From positions 744,001-808,000 of the forward strand of contig JAJGBQ010000004.1 in assembly GCA_022457065.1 (NCBI GenBank): a DNA stretch of 64,000 nucleotides, read 5' to 3'. The notes beneath the pieces were generated by a model that saw only the letters and a list, made by a program, of their open reading frames with translations, did no database searches and was not told the origin of the DNA. The DNA is from Curvularia sp. ZM96 (taxonomy: Eukaryota; Ascomycota; Dothideomycetes; Pleosporales; Pleosporaceae). A program made the position numbers and the translations under genes. Shown here piece by piece: positions 11,812 through 22,314 of this stretch (positions are counted from its first letter, which is position 1; the number at the start of each line of letters is the position of its first letter).

Positions 11812-12303
11812 AAGGACGATGTTGAGACACTGATTGAATTTGAAGACCTTGGAAGGAAATTCCTTAGATGAGACGAGGATACCTACAGCTCATTTTTCCT
11901 TTATCGATAACACAGAAAAAAGATACATCTTCCAATGAGAGAACCTCAGCTAGTGAACTCTGCAAAGCAAATGCGTGGCTCTGTTCTATGCTTTTAAAAG
12001 TGGCAGGGATGGACCTAGATAGGTACAAGAGCAATTTTGATTTAGAAACCCTAACAAACAAGCCAGACATGTGGCGATGACTTGGCTGTCTCGGTTGGAC
12101 AGTTGCGTTACCATGGCCAAGTTGGTTGTAGACGGCAACCTCCAAAGAGTGATGCCAGGTGCTATTAGCGCGAAATCTTGGCGGCGCAGCGCACACAGAA
12201 TTGCCCCACCGGCCGCCACTTCTTACCGTTCTATATCTGACACAGCGCCGACCACACCACAGGACCGACGCCCATACACGACATCACATCCATAGCCGCG
12301 AAA
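11812..12303. other. Intergenic, promoter of eIF3g
   Basis: About 490 bases between two same-strand genes, with only short random open frames. It holds the 3' UTR of the hypothetical gene and the promoter of the eIF3g gene. Confidence 0.5.
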
Positions 12304-13339
12304 ATGTCACGACCTGCAGGGTGAGTCTATCCGTATTGTTGGCACCTATGCGCCAACCGCCGTCCTCTCGTCTATCGCACCGAACCGCCTTCTGCCTCTA
12401 CCTCCTCTCCCTGGATCGACCGTCGACAGAGTATTTGTGCTGACCAGTGTCATGTAGCCGCACCGACTGGGCGGAAGAAGACGACGAGGAGTCTCTCACC
12501 TCCCTCCCACCCAACCAAGTCATCAAGAACAAGGACGGAACCGAGACAGTCATTTCCTACCGCATCGAGGACGGCAAGAAAATTAAGACTACCCGCCGCA
12601 TCAAGAAGACTGTCGTCAAGCAAGTCGTAAACCCACGTGTCGCCGAACGAAAGCAATGGGCCAAATTTGGCCAAGAGAAGGGCAAGCCCGCGGGCCCACA
12701 AACAGATACAGTCTCCGTAGCTGAGAACATTGTATTCCGACCTGTAGCAAACTGGAAAGCCAGCACCGAGGACAAGGGCGACGAGGCGAAGAAGAAGGCC
12801 GAGCTCAAGAACGCAAAGATCAAGTGTCGTATTTGCCAGGGCGACCATTTCACCACAAAATGTCCCTTCAAGGACACCATGGCTCCAGAAGGCGACGTTG
12901 CGCCCGCCGACATGCCCGACGATGCGCCCGGCGTTGGCGCATCGGGCGGTCTGGGATCTGGATCTGGAGGATACGTGCCCCCACATCTGCGTGGACGCAC
13001 CGGAGCTGGCGAGAAGATGGGCGGCAAGTTCGATCGCGACGACAGCGCGACGCTCCGTGTTACCAACGTTTCCGAGTTCGCCGAAGAGCAAGATCTGCGC
13101 GACATGTTCTCAAGATATGGACATGTTACCAGGGTTTTCTTGGCCAAGGACAGGGAGACTGGCCGCGCCAAGGGATTCGCTTTTGTCAGCTACGCAGACA
13201 GGTCAGATGCTGCCAAGGCGTGCGAGAAGATGGACGGATGTAAGTCTTGCTGGATATTCTCAATGTGTGACTTTACTAACAAACTGCAGTCGGTTTCGGC
13301 CACCTTATCCTTCGTGTCGAGTTTGCTAAGAAGGCTTAA
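12304..13339 (+). CDS. TIF35: Eukaryotic translation initiation factor 3 subunit G
   Basis: RNA-binding subunit of eIF3, used in scanning and reinitiation. Exons are 12304-12320, 12458-13239 and 13290-13339, giving 282 residues. The first exon is 17 nt and encodes only MSRPAG. The N-terminal eIF3g domain includes RTDWAEEDDEES and the conserved basic stretch KIKTTRRIKKTVVKQVVNP. A zinc knuckle (CRICQGDHFTTKC) follows in the middle. A Gly/Ser linker leads to YVPPHLRG. The C-terminal RRM starts at TLRVTNVSEF, with RNP1 reading GRAKGFAFVSY. The last intron is inside the RRM and joins CEKMDG to FGFGHLILRVEFAKKA. Confidence 0.94.
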
Positions 13340-13857
13340 GTGATTCGCGATGATTACTAGATGCTATGTAATTTGGCGTTCAGGGCATGGGACTAGGGAC
13401 CGAGAAAAAGGTCTTTAGAGTTGGCGACTGTTATCTTCTATGAGCTTGCAAGGGGTAGATGCTTCTCACGTCTATCAGAATGAGGGACGCTTCACGTTAG
13501 TCTCCATGACTCTGCATTACGCCACCCAGCTTCAGTTCGAGTCCATGGTATCAGGAGATGATGAACATCTCTGCAATGTCGATTGCCAAACGGCTTATCA
13601 TGTCATGTATTGTGCAATATCTGTGGCAGTGTGATTGGGAGCAAGACACTTAACTGAGCACACAGGGGACTGCAAGGGGAGATTCTGAGAGAGAAAAAGG
13701 CGTTTAATCATATTCAAGACGAACTTTTCTATTCACCACACAAGATGAAAAGTAAACGACGTTGAGCTAGCAAGTCTTTTCATGCTTGCTCTGGCATACC
13801 CACCTGGGCTTCGCCATCATGGTATCATAAATCTATCCCCAAGCAACCATCCCCATC
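13340..13857. other. Convergent intergenic region, no gene seen
   Basis: About 520 bases between the 3' ends of the eIF3g and URA5 genes. A 64-codon open frame at 13440-13634 has no recognisable features. It probably contains the two 3' UTRs. Confidence 0.55.
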
Positions 13858-14559
13858 TTAATCACTAGCCCTGTACTTGGCCCTGTATTCATCCAGCCTC
13901 TTCAGATCCTCTTCTCCGCCCAGACTCCTCAGATACTCGACGACATCGTCCAGTGTGAGGATAGCCAGCACCGGAATACCGTACTGCTTCCTCACCTCGC
14001 CAATTGCACTTGGCCCAGGCTGGCCATCATCGTCAGTCGCAGTAGGCGTCTTCTCTTGCCTATCAAAAGCAACAATGATACCGACTAGCTCTCCGCCTTC
14101 CCTCTTGATGATATCAATCGCCTCGCGGATCGCCGTACCCGCCGTAATAACGTCGTCGACGATGACAATCTTCTTTCCCTTGAGGCTTGCACCAACAATG
14201 TTACCGCCTTCACCGTGGTCCTTTGCCTCTTTGCGGTTGAAACTGTAGCTTTTCTGTCCATACTTGGCAAGATCCAGATCAGCAAGTTTGTCGACGGATG
14301 CGGCTGCGAGGGGGATGCCCTTGTATGCAGGGCCGAAGAGAACGTCCCATTGGAATGAGGGGTCCGCGTCGCCGTGCGCTTTCAGTGTGTGTGCGTAGGC
14401 AGAGGATATGGACCGCAGCAGGTCTGCGCGGTGGAACAGCCCCGCATTGAAGAAGTAGGGCGATATGCGCTTAGATTTGAGGGTGAAGGTGCCGAATTTG
14501 AGGGCGCCGGCTGAGACGCAGTCCTTGAGGAAGTTTTGCTTGTATTCTGGGAGCGCCAT
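13858..14559 (-). CDS. URA5: Orotate phosphoribosyltransferase
   Basis: Catalyses orotate plus PRPP to OMP, the fifth step of pyrimidine synthesis. It is a single exon of 233 residues. The start at 14559 gives MALPEYKQNFLKDCVSAGALKFG, which matches the family; the frame stays open upstream but that extension is not family-like. Visible family blocks are GTFTLKSKRISPYFFNAGLF, LFGPAYKGIPLA, the SYSFNRKEAKDHGEGG catalytic loop, and the PRPP-binding motif IVIVDDVITAGTAIREA. A short acidic insert (TPTATDDDGQPGP) is seen before the C-terminal helices. It is divergent from TIM23. Confidence 0.96.
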   Translation of the reverse strand: MALPEYKQNFLKDCVSAGALKFGTFTLKSKRISPYFFNAGLFHRADLLRSISSAYAHTLKAHGDADPSFQWDVLFGPAYKGIPLAAASVDKLADLDLAKYGQKSYSFNRKEAKDHGEGGNIVGASLKGKKIVIVDDVITAGTAIREAIDIIKREGGELVGIIVAFDRQEKTPTATDDDGQPGPSAIGEVRKQYGIPVLAILTLDDVVEYLRSLGGEEDLKRLDEYRAKYRASD

Positions 14560-14898
14560 TGTGAATTTGCGTGTATGTGTGTATATGTTGTCGACTTCCG
14601 ACGTGGTGGGCAGCATTTCTTTCCGAGCTCGGAAGCAGAGACCCTTCGAGAAAGGTCCGTGCTCACGTCGTTCCGTCACTGTTCAATGTTGCTCGCCAGA
14701 AGTTTTCGCGACATCACCGCCGACGCCCCCCCAAGCACACGCCGCCATTGCCTGCGCGCTTCTGTCCCTGCGTCATCATACGCTTTTCCTGATTCTTTCT
14801 CCTTCGCCCTTGTATCTTGTGAGCTGGGGCGTTTTGCCTGCCTTTAGGCGCAGTCGTCTGCCTTTTCTTTTACGCCGTCACACTTCGACCTCTTCAAC
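14560..14898. promoter_or_regulatory. Shared divergent promoter region, URA5 / TIM23
   Basis: The 339 bases between the two start codons, with no coding frame that looks real. Pyrimidine-rich tracts occur on the plus strand just before the TIM23 start. No specific factor site is claimed. Confidence 0.5.
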
Positions 14899-15687
14899 AT
14901 GGCTATGTAGGTGCTTTGTATTATTTTATGTGCTCTACCAGTGTTACATTTGCTTACAATGATACCAGCTGGGACACAATAACAGGGCGCAAGTCCAAGG
15001 AGGCGACACCACAAACGCCACAAAATAACGACTTTGTAAAAGAAGATACTTTCCAGCCCGCACCCTTCGACCCCAATACCGCCATTCAAACCCCCTCCGA
15101 GTTCATTCTCGACCCTACACAACTGCACCCGCTTGCCGGCCTCAACCAAGAAACACTCGAATACCTCTCCCTCGACGACCAACTTCCCTCCGATCTACCT
15201 GGCTCGCAATCCGCCCTGCCATCGCGCGGCTGGTCAGACGACCTATGTTATGGCACCGGAGTATCGTACCTGACGGCGCTGACGATTGGTGGCGCATGGG
15301 GACTTGCCGAAGGGCTTCAGAAGAACCCACCTAGCATGCCACCACGGTTGCGGCTCAACGGTGTGCTCAATGCGATAACGCGAAGAGGACCTTTTCTGGG
15401 AAACAGCGCGGGTGTGATTGCCATGGTGTACAATGGAATAAACAGCACCATTGGCTATTACAGAGGAAAGCACGAGATGAGCAATAGCATAGTCGCCGGG
15501 GCCCTGAGCGGTGCCATCTTTAAGAGCACAAGAGGGACGAGGCAAATGGCCATCAGCTCCGGTATTTGTGCTACTGTAGCGGGATCTTGGGCGGTAAGTT
15601 GAACAGCTATTCAAGATAAGACATTCGCTGACAGTACCTCAGATAACACGCAAGGTCTTCTTCGAGCCGGACCAGAAATCAGAGTAG
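14899..15687 (+). CDS. TIM23: Mitochondrial inner-membrane translocase subunit TIM23
   Basis: Channel subunit of the presequence translocase. Exons are 14899-14906, 14969-15593 and 15643-15687, giving 225 residues. Exon 1 is only 8 nt (ATG GCT AT); the intron must be removed because the genomic frame stops at once. The hydrophilic intermembrane-space half (about 1-95) includes the segment LDPTQLHPLAGLNQETLEYL. The Tim17/Tim22/Tim23 domain covers about 100-215, with four membrane helices: LTALTIGGAWGLAEG, then RGPFLGNSAGVIAMVYNGIN, IVAGALSGAIFKSTRGTRQM, and ICATVAGSWAITRKVFF. The Gly-rich helix packing motifs are intact. Confidence 0.94.
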
Positions 15688-16613
15688 ACGAGAAATGATG
15701 ATATCCTGAGCTACTTGTTCCTGTCGAACATATGCGTCGCGAGTTCTTGGAGTGACTGATTGTTTAACAAAGTCCTCTTTTCTCCGTTCGGTGTTCTTTG
15801 CATCTACATATACGGTCAATCTTGGCGTAACCCTCACCACTCTACGGGCGGCACCCCCCGCTTCCCACTGTACAATAGCTGGCGTTCATGGATGAAGACC
15901 GCATGAGGTTTAGAGAAAAAAAGGCACGGTGTTGGGCTTCTGGGTCTTTGGGCGACTAGCTGTATATTGTATGTATGTAAGACGAATTGATGGAGCAAAT
16001 TAATGAATGACATTCGACCAACGGAATTTTTTGTGAGTTGAGCTGTTGTATCAAGACAAGAAAATGAGACAGCACGAGCGCTCAGTACACTCCTACTCAG
16101 TTCTCACACAGTGGTGCGGCTCCCAGTGGAGCCAATACGCAGCGGAGGGCGCCCGCTTCTAGCGCGTGCCCCTGTAAACTGGACCCTTGCGCCTCAATCA
16201 ACACGGTCGCCTCTACGCACCATTGTACTATACGAACTGCGGCATGCGCCTCGGAAACTCTTACTAACGCTACGGCTACCGGAACGACATTGCCTGCGGC
16301 TTCTTATTAATCGGCAGTACACTCTGCCTTGGCAGATGGGTCACGTTCCCTACCTCTTCTCTCACTTGAGAGGTGTCCTAAAGCGCCGAGTCGAGCTCCA
16401 CCACGACCGTTGTTTATTACAGGGCCCCGGGTCAGCGTCTTTCCACCAAGCATATCGTTCCTTCTCTTTTACATGACACTTTGTTCCTCTGCATTCTATT
16501 TGGTTTGACTCTAGCCAACACGCAGAAGTGTGGTGGCTTATCATCCCAAACAATCTGTTTGCCATTGTTGATTTCAATGAGCGACCATAGTTCCTAGGAA
16601 CTACCACCTCACC
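15688..16613. other. Intergenic, no gene seen
   Basis: About 930 bases. A 121-codon open frame at 16111-16476 lacks recognisable domain character. I looked for tRNA-like A and B boxes and found none. It holds the TIM23 3' UTR and the promoter of the mannosidase. Confidence 0.5.
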
Positions 16614-18512
16614 ATGCGTAGGATCAAGTTGCCCCGCGGGGGGCAGTACCAGCAGCCCATGTCTCGACAACACAAGCGCATTCTACTCTACGCACTGGGC
16701 GCCGCCGTCTTGTTCGGCGTGTGCTACCGCTTCTTTGGGGAGCCCATCGATCCGTTTGCCGTTCCGTTTGAAGACCACGAAGCGTATATGCGCGAAGGAT
16801 CCAGTCTCTCGAGCCTTGAATCCGAGCAGTCGTACGATTGGCGCAAAGCCCCGTTTGTAAACCGCATCTCGTCCTATATACCGCTGCCGACGAGCAAGCC
16901 TCGTGCGCTCCCGCATATCCAGGCTGAATACTTTCCCGAATCGCGTGCACAACAGAACCAGAGGGAGGCGCGAAGGATTGCCGTAAGAGATGTATTTAAG
17001 CGCACCTGGGATAGTTACCGGGCATTTGCTTGGGCGCAGGATGAGCTCAAGCCCGTCACGGCAGAAGGCGAGGAGAGTTTCGGTGGATGGGGCGCAACAT
17101 TGGTGGACTCACTCGATACGCTGTGGATCATGGGCCTCCGAGACGAGTTCGACGAGGCCGTAGAAGCAGTTGCCATGATCGATTTTGGCAAGACGAACCT
17201 CACGAGTATCAGCGTCTTCGAAACGACAATCAGATACCTGGGGGGATTGTTGAGCGCATATGACATGAGTGAAATGCCCGTCTTGCTTGAGAAAGCAATC
17301 CAGCTGGGCGAAATGCTCTATCGGGCTTTTGACACGACGAACAACACGCCATTGGGCTGGATGAGTGTGGAGAAGGCCAAGAGGCCAGGGAGAGAGGCGT
17401 TCGATGCCGAAACCAACATTTGCTTTGCTTGCCTTGGCTCGCTGACCATGGAGTTTACGCGCCTCGCGCAGATCACATCAGAGCCAAAGTACTATGATGC
17501 CGTGGCCAGAGTCACCCGACTTATGGATCGTGCCCAGAACACTACGAAGCTGCCCGGGCTGTGGCCAACCATGGTGAATATGGCTCAAGAGGACTTTAGC
17601 CAGTCCAGCTCCTTTTCCATTGGCGCGCTGGCAGATAGCACGTACGAATATTTCCCCAAGATGCATGCGTTGCTGGGTGGCGTGGAGCCGGTATACGAGA
17701 AGCTGTATCGCGACTCTGCGAAGAAGATTGATGAGCATATGCTTTTCAGGCCTATGGTGCCTGACACGGTGCATGGCGAGGATCTGTTACTCTGCGGCGA
17801 CGTCACTTCTTATAACGATGAAATCACTCTAACCCCAACTATGCAGCATCTGACCTGCTTCATTGGTGGCATGTTCGGTCTCGCAGGCCGCATCTTCTCC
17901 ATACCAACACACGTGGACATTGGCGCGAAGCTCACCAAAGGGTGCATCTACTCGTACGCCACGACTCCGACTGGTATCATGCCCGAAACCTTTGATATGA
18001 TCCCCTGCAAATCGCGGACCTCGTGCCCTTGGAACCAGACCTCATGGGAAGAAACCGTCATGAGCCACTACAGCACGAAATACGTCGACACCATCGACGC
18101 CGCCGTGAAGAAATACAACATCCCCAAGTCCTTCACAAACATCCGCGACAAGCGCTACCTCCTCCGCCCCGAAGCAATAGAATCCGTCTTCATCATGTAC
18201 CGCATCACGGCCGACCGCAGCTACCTTGACAGCGCATGGGACATGTTCAACAGCATTGTTGCGGCTACCAAGACGCCATATGCTTACGGCCAGGTCAGAG
18301 ACGTCACTTTTACCGCCTCATCGTCATCGAGTGCGGCGGGAGCGATTCCCTACACCCGAGAAAATAATATAGAGGACAAGATGGAGTCGTTTTGGACGGC
18401 CGAGACGCTGAAGTACTTTTATCTGATATTTAGTCCAAAGGACATGATTAGTCTGGATGAGTGGGTGTTTAATACTGAGGCGCATCCTTTTAGGCGGCCG
18501 AAGGGTGTATAA
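16614..18512 (+). CDS. Class I alpha-1,2-mannosidase (GH47), type II Golgi/ER membrane protein
   Basis: Trims alpha-1,2-linked mannose from N-glycans in the secretory pathway. It is a single exon of 632 residues. A short cytosolic basic tail precedes a signal anchor (ILLYALGAAVLFGVCYRFF) at about residues 23-41. A stem of about 80 residues is followed by the GH47 (alpha/alpha)7 barrel. Family blocks seen in order: SFGGWGATLVDSLDTLWIMG, FETTIRYLGGLLSAYD, QSSSFSIGALADSTYEYFPK, HLTCFIGGMFGLAGRI, GIMPETFD, YLLRPEAIESVFIMYRIT, DKMESFWTAETLKYFYLIFS and the C-terminal NTEAHPFRRP. Cys residues of the conserved disulfide region are present. It could act in ER or Golgi; the long stem favours Golgi. Confidence 0.95.
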   Translation: MRRIKLPRGGQYQQPMSRQHKRILLYALGAAVLFGVCYRFFGEPIDPFAVPFEDHEAYMREGSSLSSLESEQSYDWRKAPFVNRISSYIPLPTSKPRALPHIQAEYFPESRAQQNQREARRIAVRDVFKRTWDSYRAFAWAQDELKPVTAEGEESFGGWGATLVDSLDTLWIMGLRDEFDEAVEAVAMIDFGKTNLTSISVFETTIRYLGGLLSAYDMSEMPVLLEKAIQLGEMLYRAFDTTNNTPLGWMSVEKAKRPGREAFDAETNICFACLGSLTMEFTRLAQITSEPKYYDAVARVTRLMDRAQNTTKLPGLWPTMVNMAQEDFSQSSSFSIGALADSTYEYFPKMHALLGGVEPVYEKLYRDSAKKIDEHMLFRPMVPDTVHGEDLLLCGDVTSYNDEITLTPTMQHLTCFIGGMFGLAGRIFSIPTHVDIGAKLTKGCIYSYATTPTGIMPETFDMIPCKSRTSCPWNQTSWEETVMSHYSTKYVDTIDAAVKKYNIPKSFTNIRDKRYLLRPEAIESVFIMYRITADRSYLDSAWDMFNSIVAATKTPYAYGQVRDVTFTASSSSSAAGAIPYTRENNIEDKMESFWTAETLKYFYLIFSPKDMISLDEWVFNTEAHPFRRPKGV

Positions 18513-19234
18513 GCGGATTAAGGGGGGGGATCTGGAGTTGAGATTGAAGACGGAGTTTGAAGTAGCATAGGTAAAACACCTTGAAGGGTATCTTGGCACG
18601 TGTGGAGAGTTTTGGTTTACTCTGGTGATTCAGCTTTGTAGCTGGGTAGATATGGATAGAGGATTACATTGAGTGGGCGTTTGGTTAGTCGGTCTTTGCG
18701 CTTTGGGTCTCGATGTGGTGTACGGCGAATGAATAGTACAACGTTCTTCATCTGTGTCTTGGGTGCTTGGTTTTTTTGAGTGTTTTAAATGAACTCGTTC
18801 GCGCTTCAGCAAGGCAAGGCTGCAAGTTTTGCTCTTGCTTGCTTTCAGGCCGCTGCCTTGCATGAGAAGTATTTTGCGTGATAGCAGTAAGTTTTTCCAC
18901 CACTGGCGTGAGAGTGGCAAGTTTGTGTAAATCTTGTCTTGATATGCTTTTTGCCGAGACCGTTGAATGTTTTGGGATTTGAGATAGACGTCATGTGATT
19001 TGAATTTGTCACTTCACTGGCTTACATTCACGCTCATGCTGGCTTGTCCCCTCCCACCAGGGGCAATACGAAAGAAGCAGAAAAAGCACAGGATAATCCA
19101 AAATTCTCTGAGGAATTAATGCCAATGCTCAAAAAAGTGTTTCTTTTTTGTGTTCTTAGAGAAACTTCATTCACATTACTCATTTCCACATCGACGCATA
19201 TATACGAATCCAATCCACCAATACTCACACTCTC
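18513..19234. other. Convergent intergenic region, no gene seen
   Basis: About 720 bases between the 3' ends of the mannosidase and SDR genes, relatively AT-rich around 18,780-19,200. No coding frame is convincing. It probably holds two 3' UTRs. Confidence 0.55.
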
Positions 19235-19948
19235 TCACCACGGCACAATCCCCCCGTCATGCCTATAGAACTTCCCACTATCCACCTCCTTCAACCCAGC
19301 CACAACATCTAGCATGCCCCTCACACTCTCCTTGGCCTCGAGCACCGCACCCTCACCTCCCATCCGTGTCTTGACCCACCCAGGATCCATACAGATAACC
19401 TTGACGCCATTGCCCTTGAGATCCCTACTTTGGTGGACAGTAAGCATATTCAGCGCGGCTTTGGACATGCTGTACGTGCAGCACTTTGTCACTTCAGTCG
19501 CAACCGCCAAACTGCCCAGCCCAGACGTCATATTCAGCACCGTTGCGCCACGAGCAAGGTACCTCCTTAGACACTGCACGATTTTCGCGGGACCCATGAC
19601 GTTGGTTTGCATGTGCATTGCCAGGCTATCTGGCTCGAGCGTCATACTGGTATCAGAACTTGTAGCGTTGATGCCCGCGACGTTGAAGACAAAGTCGAGA
19701 TTACATCGCTTCTTGCTGAGGATCTCGGCGACGCGGAATTCCAGTCCCGCGAGGGAGTCGAGGGAGCTGACGTCGCAGTCGACAATGTGGATGTTGTTGT
19801 GTGTGTTTAGGTCATTGAGGGGGGATAGATCCACGCTGGATTTTGAACGCACGCCGGCAATGATGGTGTTGGAGGGTTGCGCGGCAAGTTGGCGCACGAA
19901 TTCGAGTCCAATGCCGCGGTTTGCGCCTGTGAGAAAATAAGTGCCCAT
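19235..19948 (-). CDS. Short-chain dehydrogenase/reductase (C-factor/sniffer-like)
   Basis: NAD(P)-dependent oxidoreductase of unknown substrate. It has 237 residues from the start at 19948, which places the cofactor loop TGANRGIGLEF right after MGTYFL, as in classical SDRs of the csgA/sniffer type. Other motifs: the acidic DCDVSSLDSL loop, NVAG (the NAG motif variant), catalytic Ser in MTSGLGS, and catalytic YSMSK (Tyr and Lys) followed by ALNMLTVHQSRDL and DPGWVKTRMGGEGA. The frame stays open a further 106 codons upstream to an ATG at 20266, giving a Ser/Thr/Pro-rich extension that I consider untranslated or doubtful. The C-terminus ends YRHDGGIVPW. Confidence 0.88.
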   Translation of the reverse strand: MGTYFLTGANRGIGLEFVRQLAAQPSNTIIAGVRSKSSVDLSPLNDLNTHNNIHIVDCDVSSLDSLAGLEFRVAEILSKKRCNLDFVFNVAGINATSSDTSMTLEPDSLAMHMQTNVMGPAKIVQCLRRYLARGATVLNMTSGLGSLAVATEVTKCCTYSMSKAALNMLTVHQSRDLKGNGVKVICMDPGWVKTRMGGEGAVLEAKESVRGMLDVVAGLKEVDSGKFYRHDGGIVPW

Positions 19949-20937
19949 TTTGGGGCGCCGGAAGGTTTTGCTGCGTGTAGGTGGATGGCCTTTGGTGGTG
20001 TGGTTGCTACTGCTGCTGCTTGACCGCGGCTTGGGGGTGATGGTGATGGTTTGGTGGGATATTGGTGCTGCGTTGGCGAGAGGAAGGGAACCTGTTGAGA
20101 CCGCCTTTTTTGTCGTTGTCGATGACTGGTGTGGATAGGGACGCGAGAAGTTTGGTGACTGTGCGGATTTACTTGATGAAGTACTGGTTTGTCTCCGCGG
20201 GTAGACTGTTGGGGCGGCATCGTGCCGTGTGTACTGCAGGTGGTCTACTTCCACCGGGTAAATCATCTTTTTCCAATGACGCTGTGAATATAGTGGTGGG
20301 TAAGGATAATTATTTCTTTTCGACTAGCTACTCGTGACTGTTCATGGGTTGTATACATTTATGTACCTGGATGTGTAGACGCACGCACCACATGTTTGCT
20401 TGAAGGACAGACCCGCAAAATGATTTCAAAGTGTCAGATAAGTCACTCCTGTTACAAGAGCGTTCATGCGCAACGGACCAGCGAGCGGAAATAAGGCTTC
20501 GATGTTATGCTCACTCAGATGATGTGTTTCAGGTAGCCTGACAGCTGTAAGAGTCCGCGGGTCTGCGTTCTTGACAGGCGCCAGGCTCATACCAGTGGTA
20601 GCGCGTTTCTACAATAGTTCATATCCACGTAATTTGACATGGCAACCTTGACTAGAGAGAAGAACATCAGGACGTGCTTCATGGCAGTTACGTATATCGC
20701 ATGTAGGCGTAGGAATTAGTATAAGCCTTACACAAACTATGGACATTAAGAGACAATCTCTTCCTGCGTGTGCGGCATTTGGCAATCTCACCTCTGACCG
20801 CGTGATGCGAAGAGCATGAGTTTCATCCACCATCGTTCCACAACCAACCCCTTGGTCACTGCACCCGCGCACATGAACCACATATAAACCTTCCGCCACG
20901 TCCGCCACGTCGCCTTGGTTCAAAAGTCGCGACGTGT
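19949..20937. other. Intergenic, SDR upstream region
   Basis: About 990 bases. The first 318 bases upstream of the SDR start are an in-frame open extension (Ser/Thr-rich). The rest (20,267-20,937) shows no gene and separates the SDR from the 3' end of the ATO transporter gene. Confidence 0.5.
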
Positions 20938-22314
20938 TCATTCGACGTGGTCGACCTTGCGTTTCTCGCTTGCGCCCTTGATTACGCTGGATAGGTCCAC
21001 GACTGCATCAATTAGCACTAGCAAATCAGTTGTTCGTCCATGCAGCAACTTACGAGGCAGGTCGAATGGGAAGTCAACGCTGGCCAGCATGATGGCGAAA
21101 AAGATGTACCATCCACACAAGCAAGTAACGAAGGCGAATGCGCCCGCAGCCTCACCAAGTTTCCTGGCAAGATCCGCGTTTCCGTTGGCAACTTGGAAGT
21201 AGCTTCCCGCTAGAAGACCAAAGGTTGGTGTTAAGGTGAAGAAGATGAGGAAGAAGAAGAGGTTGGTACGGATCGAGCAGATGAGGAAGATAAAGCATAG
21301 TATACCCATTGCGATCTGGAAGTAGGCTACAGCAGGTCAGAAGCGTGTACAAATCTTGCTGATGCTGGTGACATACCAACGCCGGCATTGAAGCCAACCG
21401 ACTCGAGACCGGTGCTACCTTGCACTGCGGGGTTGGCATACGCCCCATATGCGTTGTAGAAAGGCTGGAGGGTAGCAGCGAAGCCCAGCCAGAAAGCACC
21501 AAAGGAGCAGAAGACGACAAACGGGAAGGTGTTGCCTAGAATCCACTGTGAAGAGTCAGTATCATCTTTGAGAAGCGAGGGTAGTGTGCATACTTCGCCA
21601 ATACCACCGAGAACCATCAAAAGACCGCCAGCAAAATAGTACCATCCAACGCTTGATGCACCGCCGCCTCCAGCACCTCGCCAGCCCATCAGCATCATAC
21701 TCAGTGGATGAAGAGACAACAAGAACCCAATGAGAGCGCTGCTCATGTTAGCGGCTAGTGACGGAAACAACCATAGGAGAGCGGACATACAGTGGTGTAG
21801 GGTTGCCGAATGTCTTTCGCAGTTCGCCTTTGACTTGATTCTGGGGTGAGAGATAGAGTTTCTCGAACAGCTCTGGTGAAATGGAAATGCTGCCTGCCGT
21901 GCGGATCTGATGAAGCGCAGTATTGGAATCCACTGATGCATCAAGATTGAGTTGTCCAGGAAAGCCATTACCATACCCTAAATCTTGTCAGTCTGCAACT
22001 GTAATGAGTTGCATCACAAGCTTACCATCGTGCCGTGAGAAGTCCTTCTCTAGTCCACTGTGTGCGTCCATTGGTCTTGCCGTTGACTCGTTCCTTGCAG
22101 TTGAAGCTGACAGTGTCTCGGCGTCTCGTGCCGTTGTTGAGCCAAGATGGGCGTCGTTTGTTGTGTACTTCTGCTGGTGATTTGAATCCATACAGGCTGT
22201 GTGATTATCAAAGACTGCTCTTCCGTTGGAATTGGAGTCCGGGTTGGAGTATTCGTCGTGATGGGGCAGGGAAGGCTTGGTAGTTGGGGATGGGGAAGTC
22301 TGGTAAGTGGACAT
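20938..22314 (-). CDS. GPR1/FUN34/YaaH family acetate or ammonium transporter (ATO type)
   Basis: Six-helix plasma-membrane protein; fungal relatives (Ady2, AcpA) take up acetate or export ammonium. Exons on the minus strand are 22314-22026, 21977-21791, 21738-21594, 21545-21377, 21326-21054 and 21002-20938, giving 375 residues. A long hydrophilic N-terminus (about 155 residues, Ser/Thr/His-rich) precedes the channel. The signature NPTPLALIGF spans the exon 2-3 junction, which fixed that splice. Helices then follow: WYYFAGGLLMVLGGIGEW, NTFPFVVFCSFGAFWLGF, YFQIAMGILCFIFLICSI, LFFFLIFFTLTPTFGLLAG, and AGAFAFVTCLCGWYIFFAIM. The C-terminus is short and basic. Substrate is not decidable from sequence alone. 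Confidence 0.9.

Noticed and set aside
12450..13171. Overlapping 204-213 codon minus-strand frames
   Set aside because: Antisense to eIF3g, which has a complete zinc knuckle and RRM.
14560..14679. N-terminal extension of URA5 to an upstream ATG
   Set aside because: The extra residues are not family-like; MALPEYKQNFLKDC is the standard start.
16080..16500. Possible tRNA or non-coding RNA gene
   Set aside because: I looked for A-box and B-box sequence and cloverleaf pairing and did not find them.
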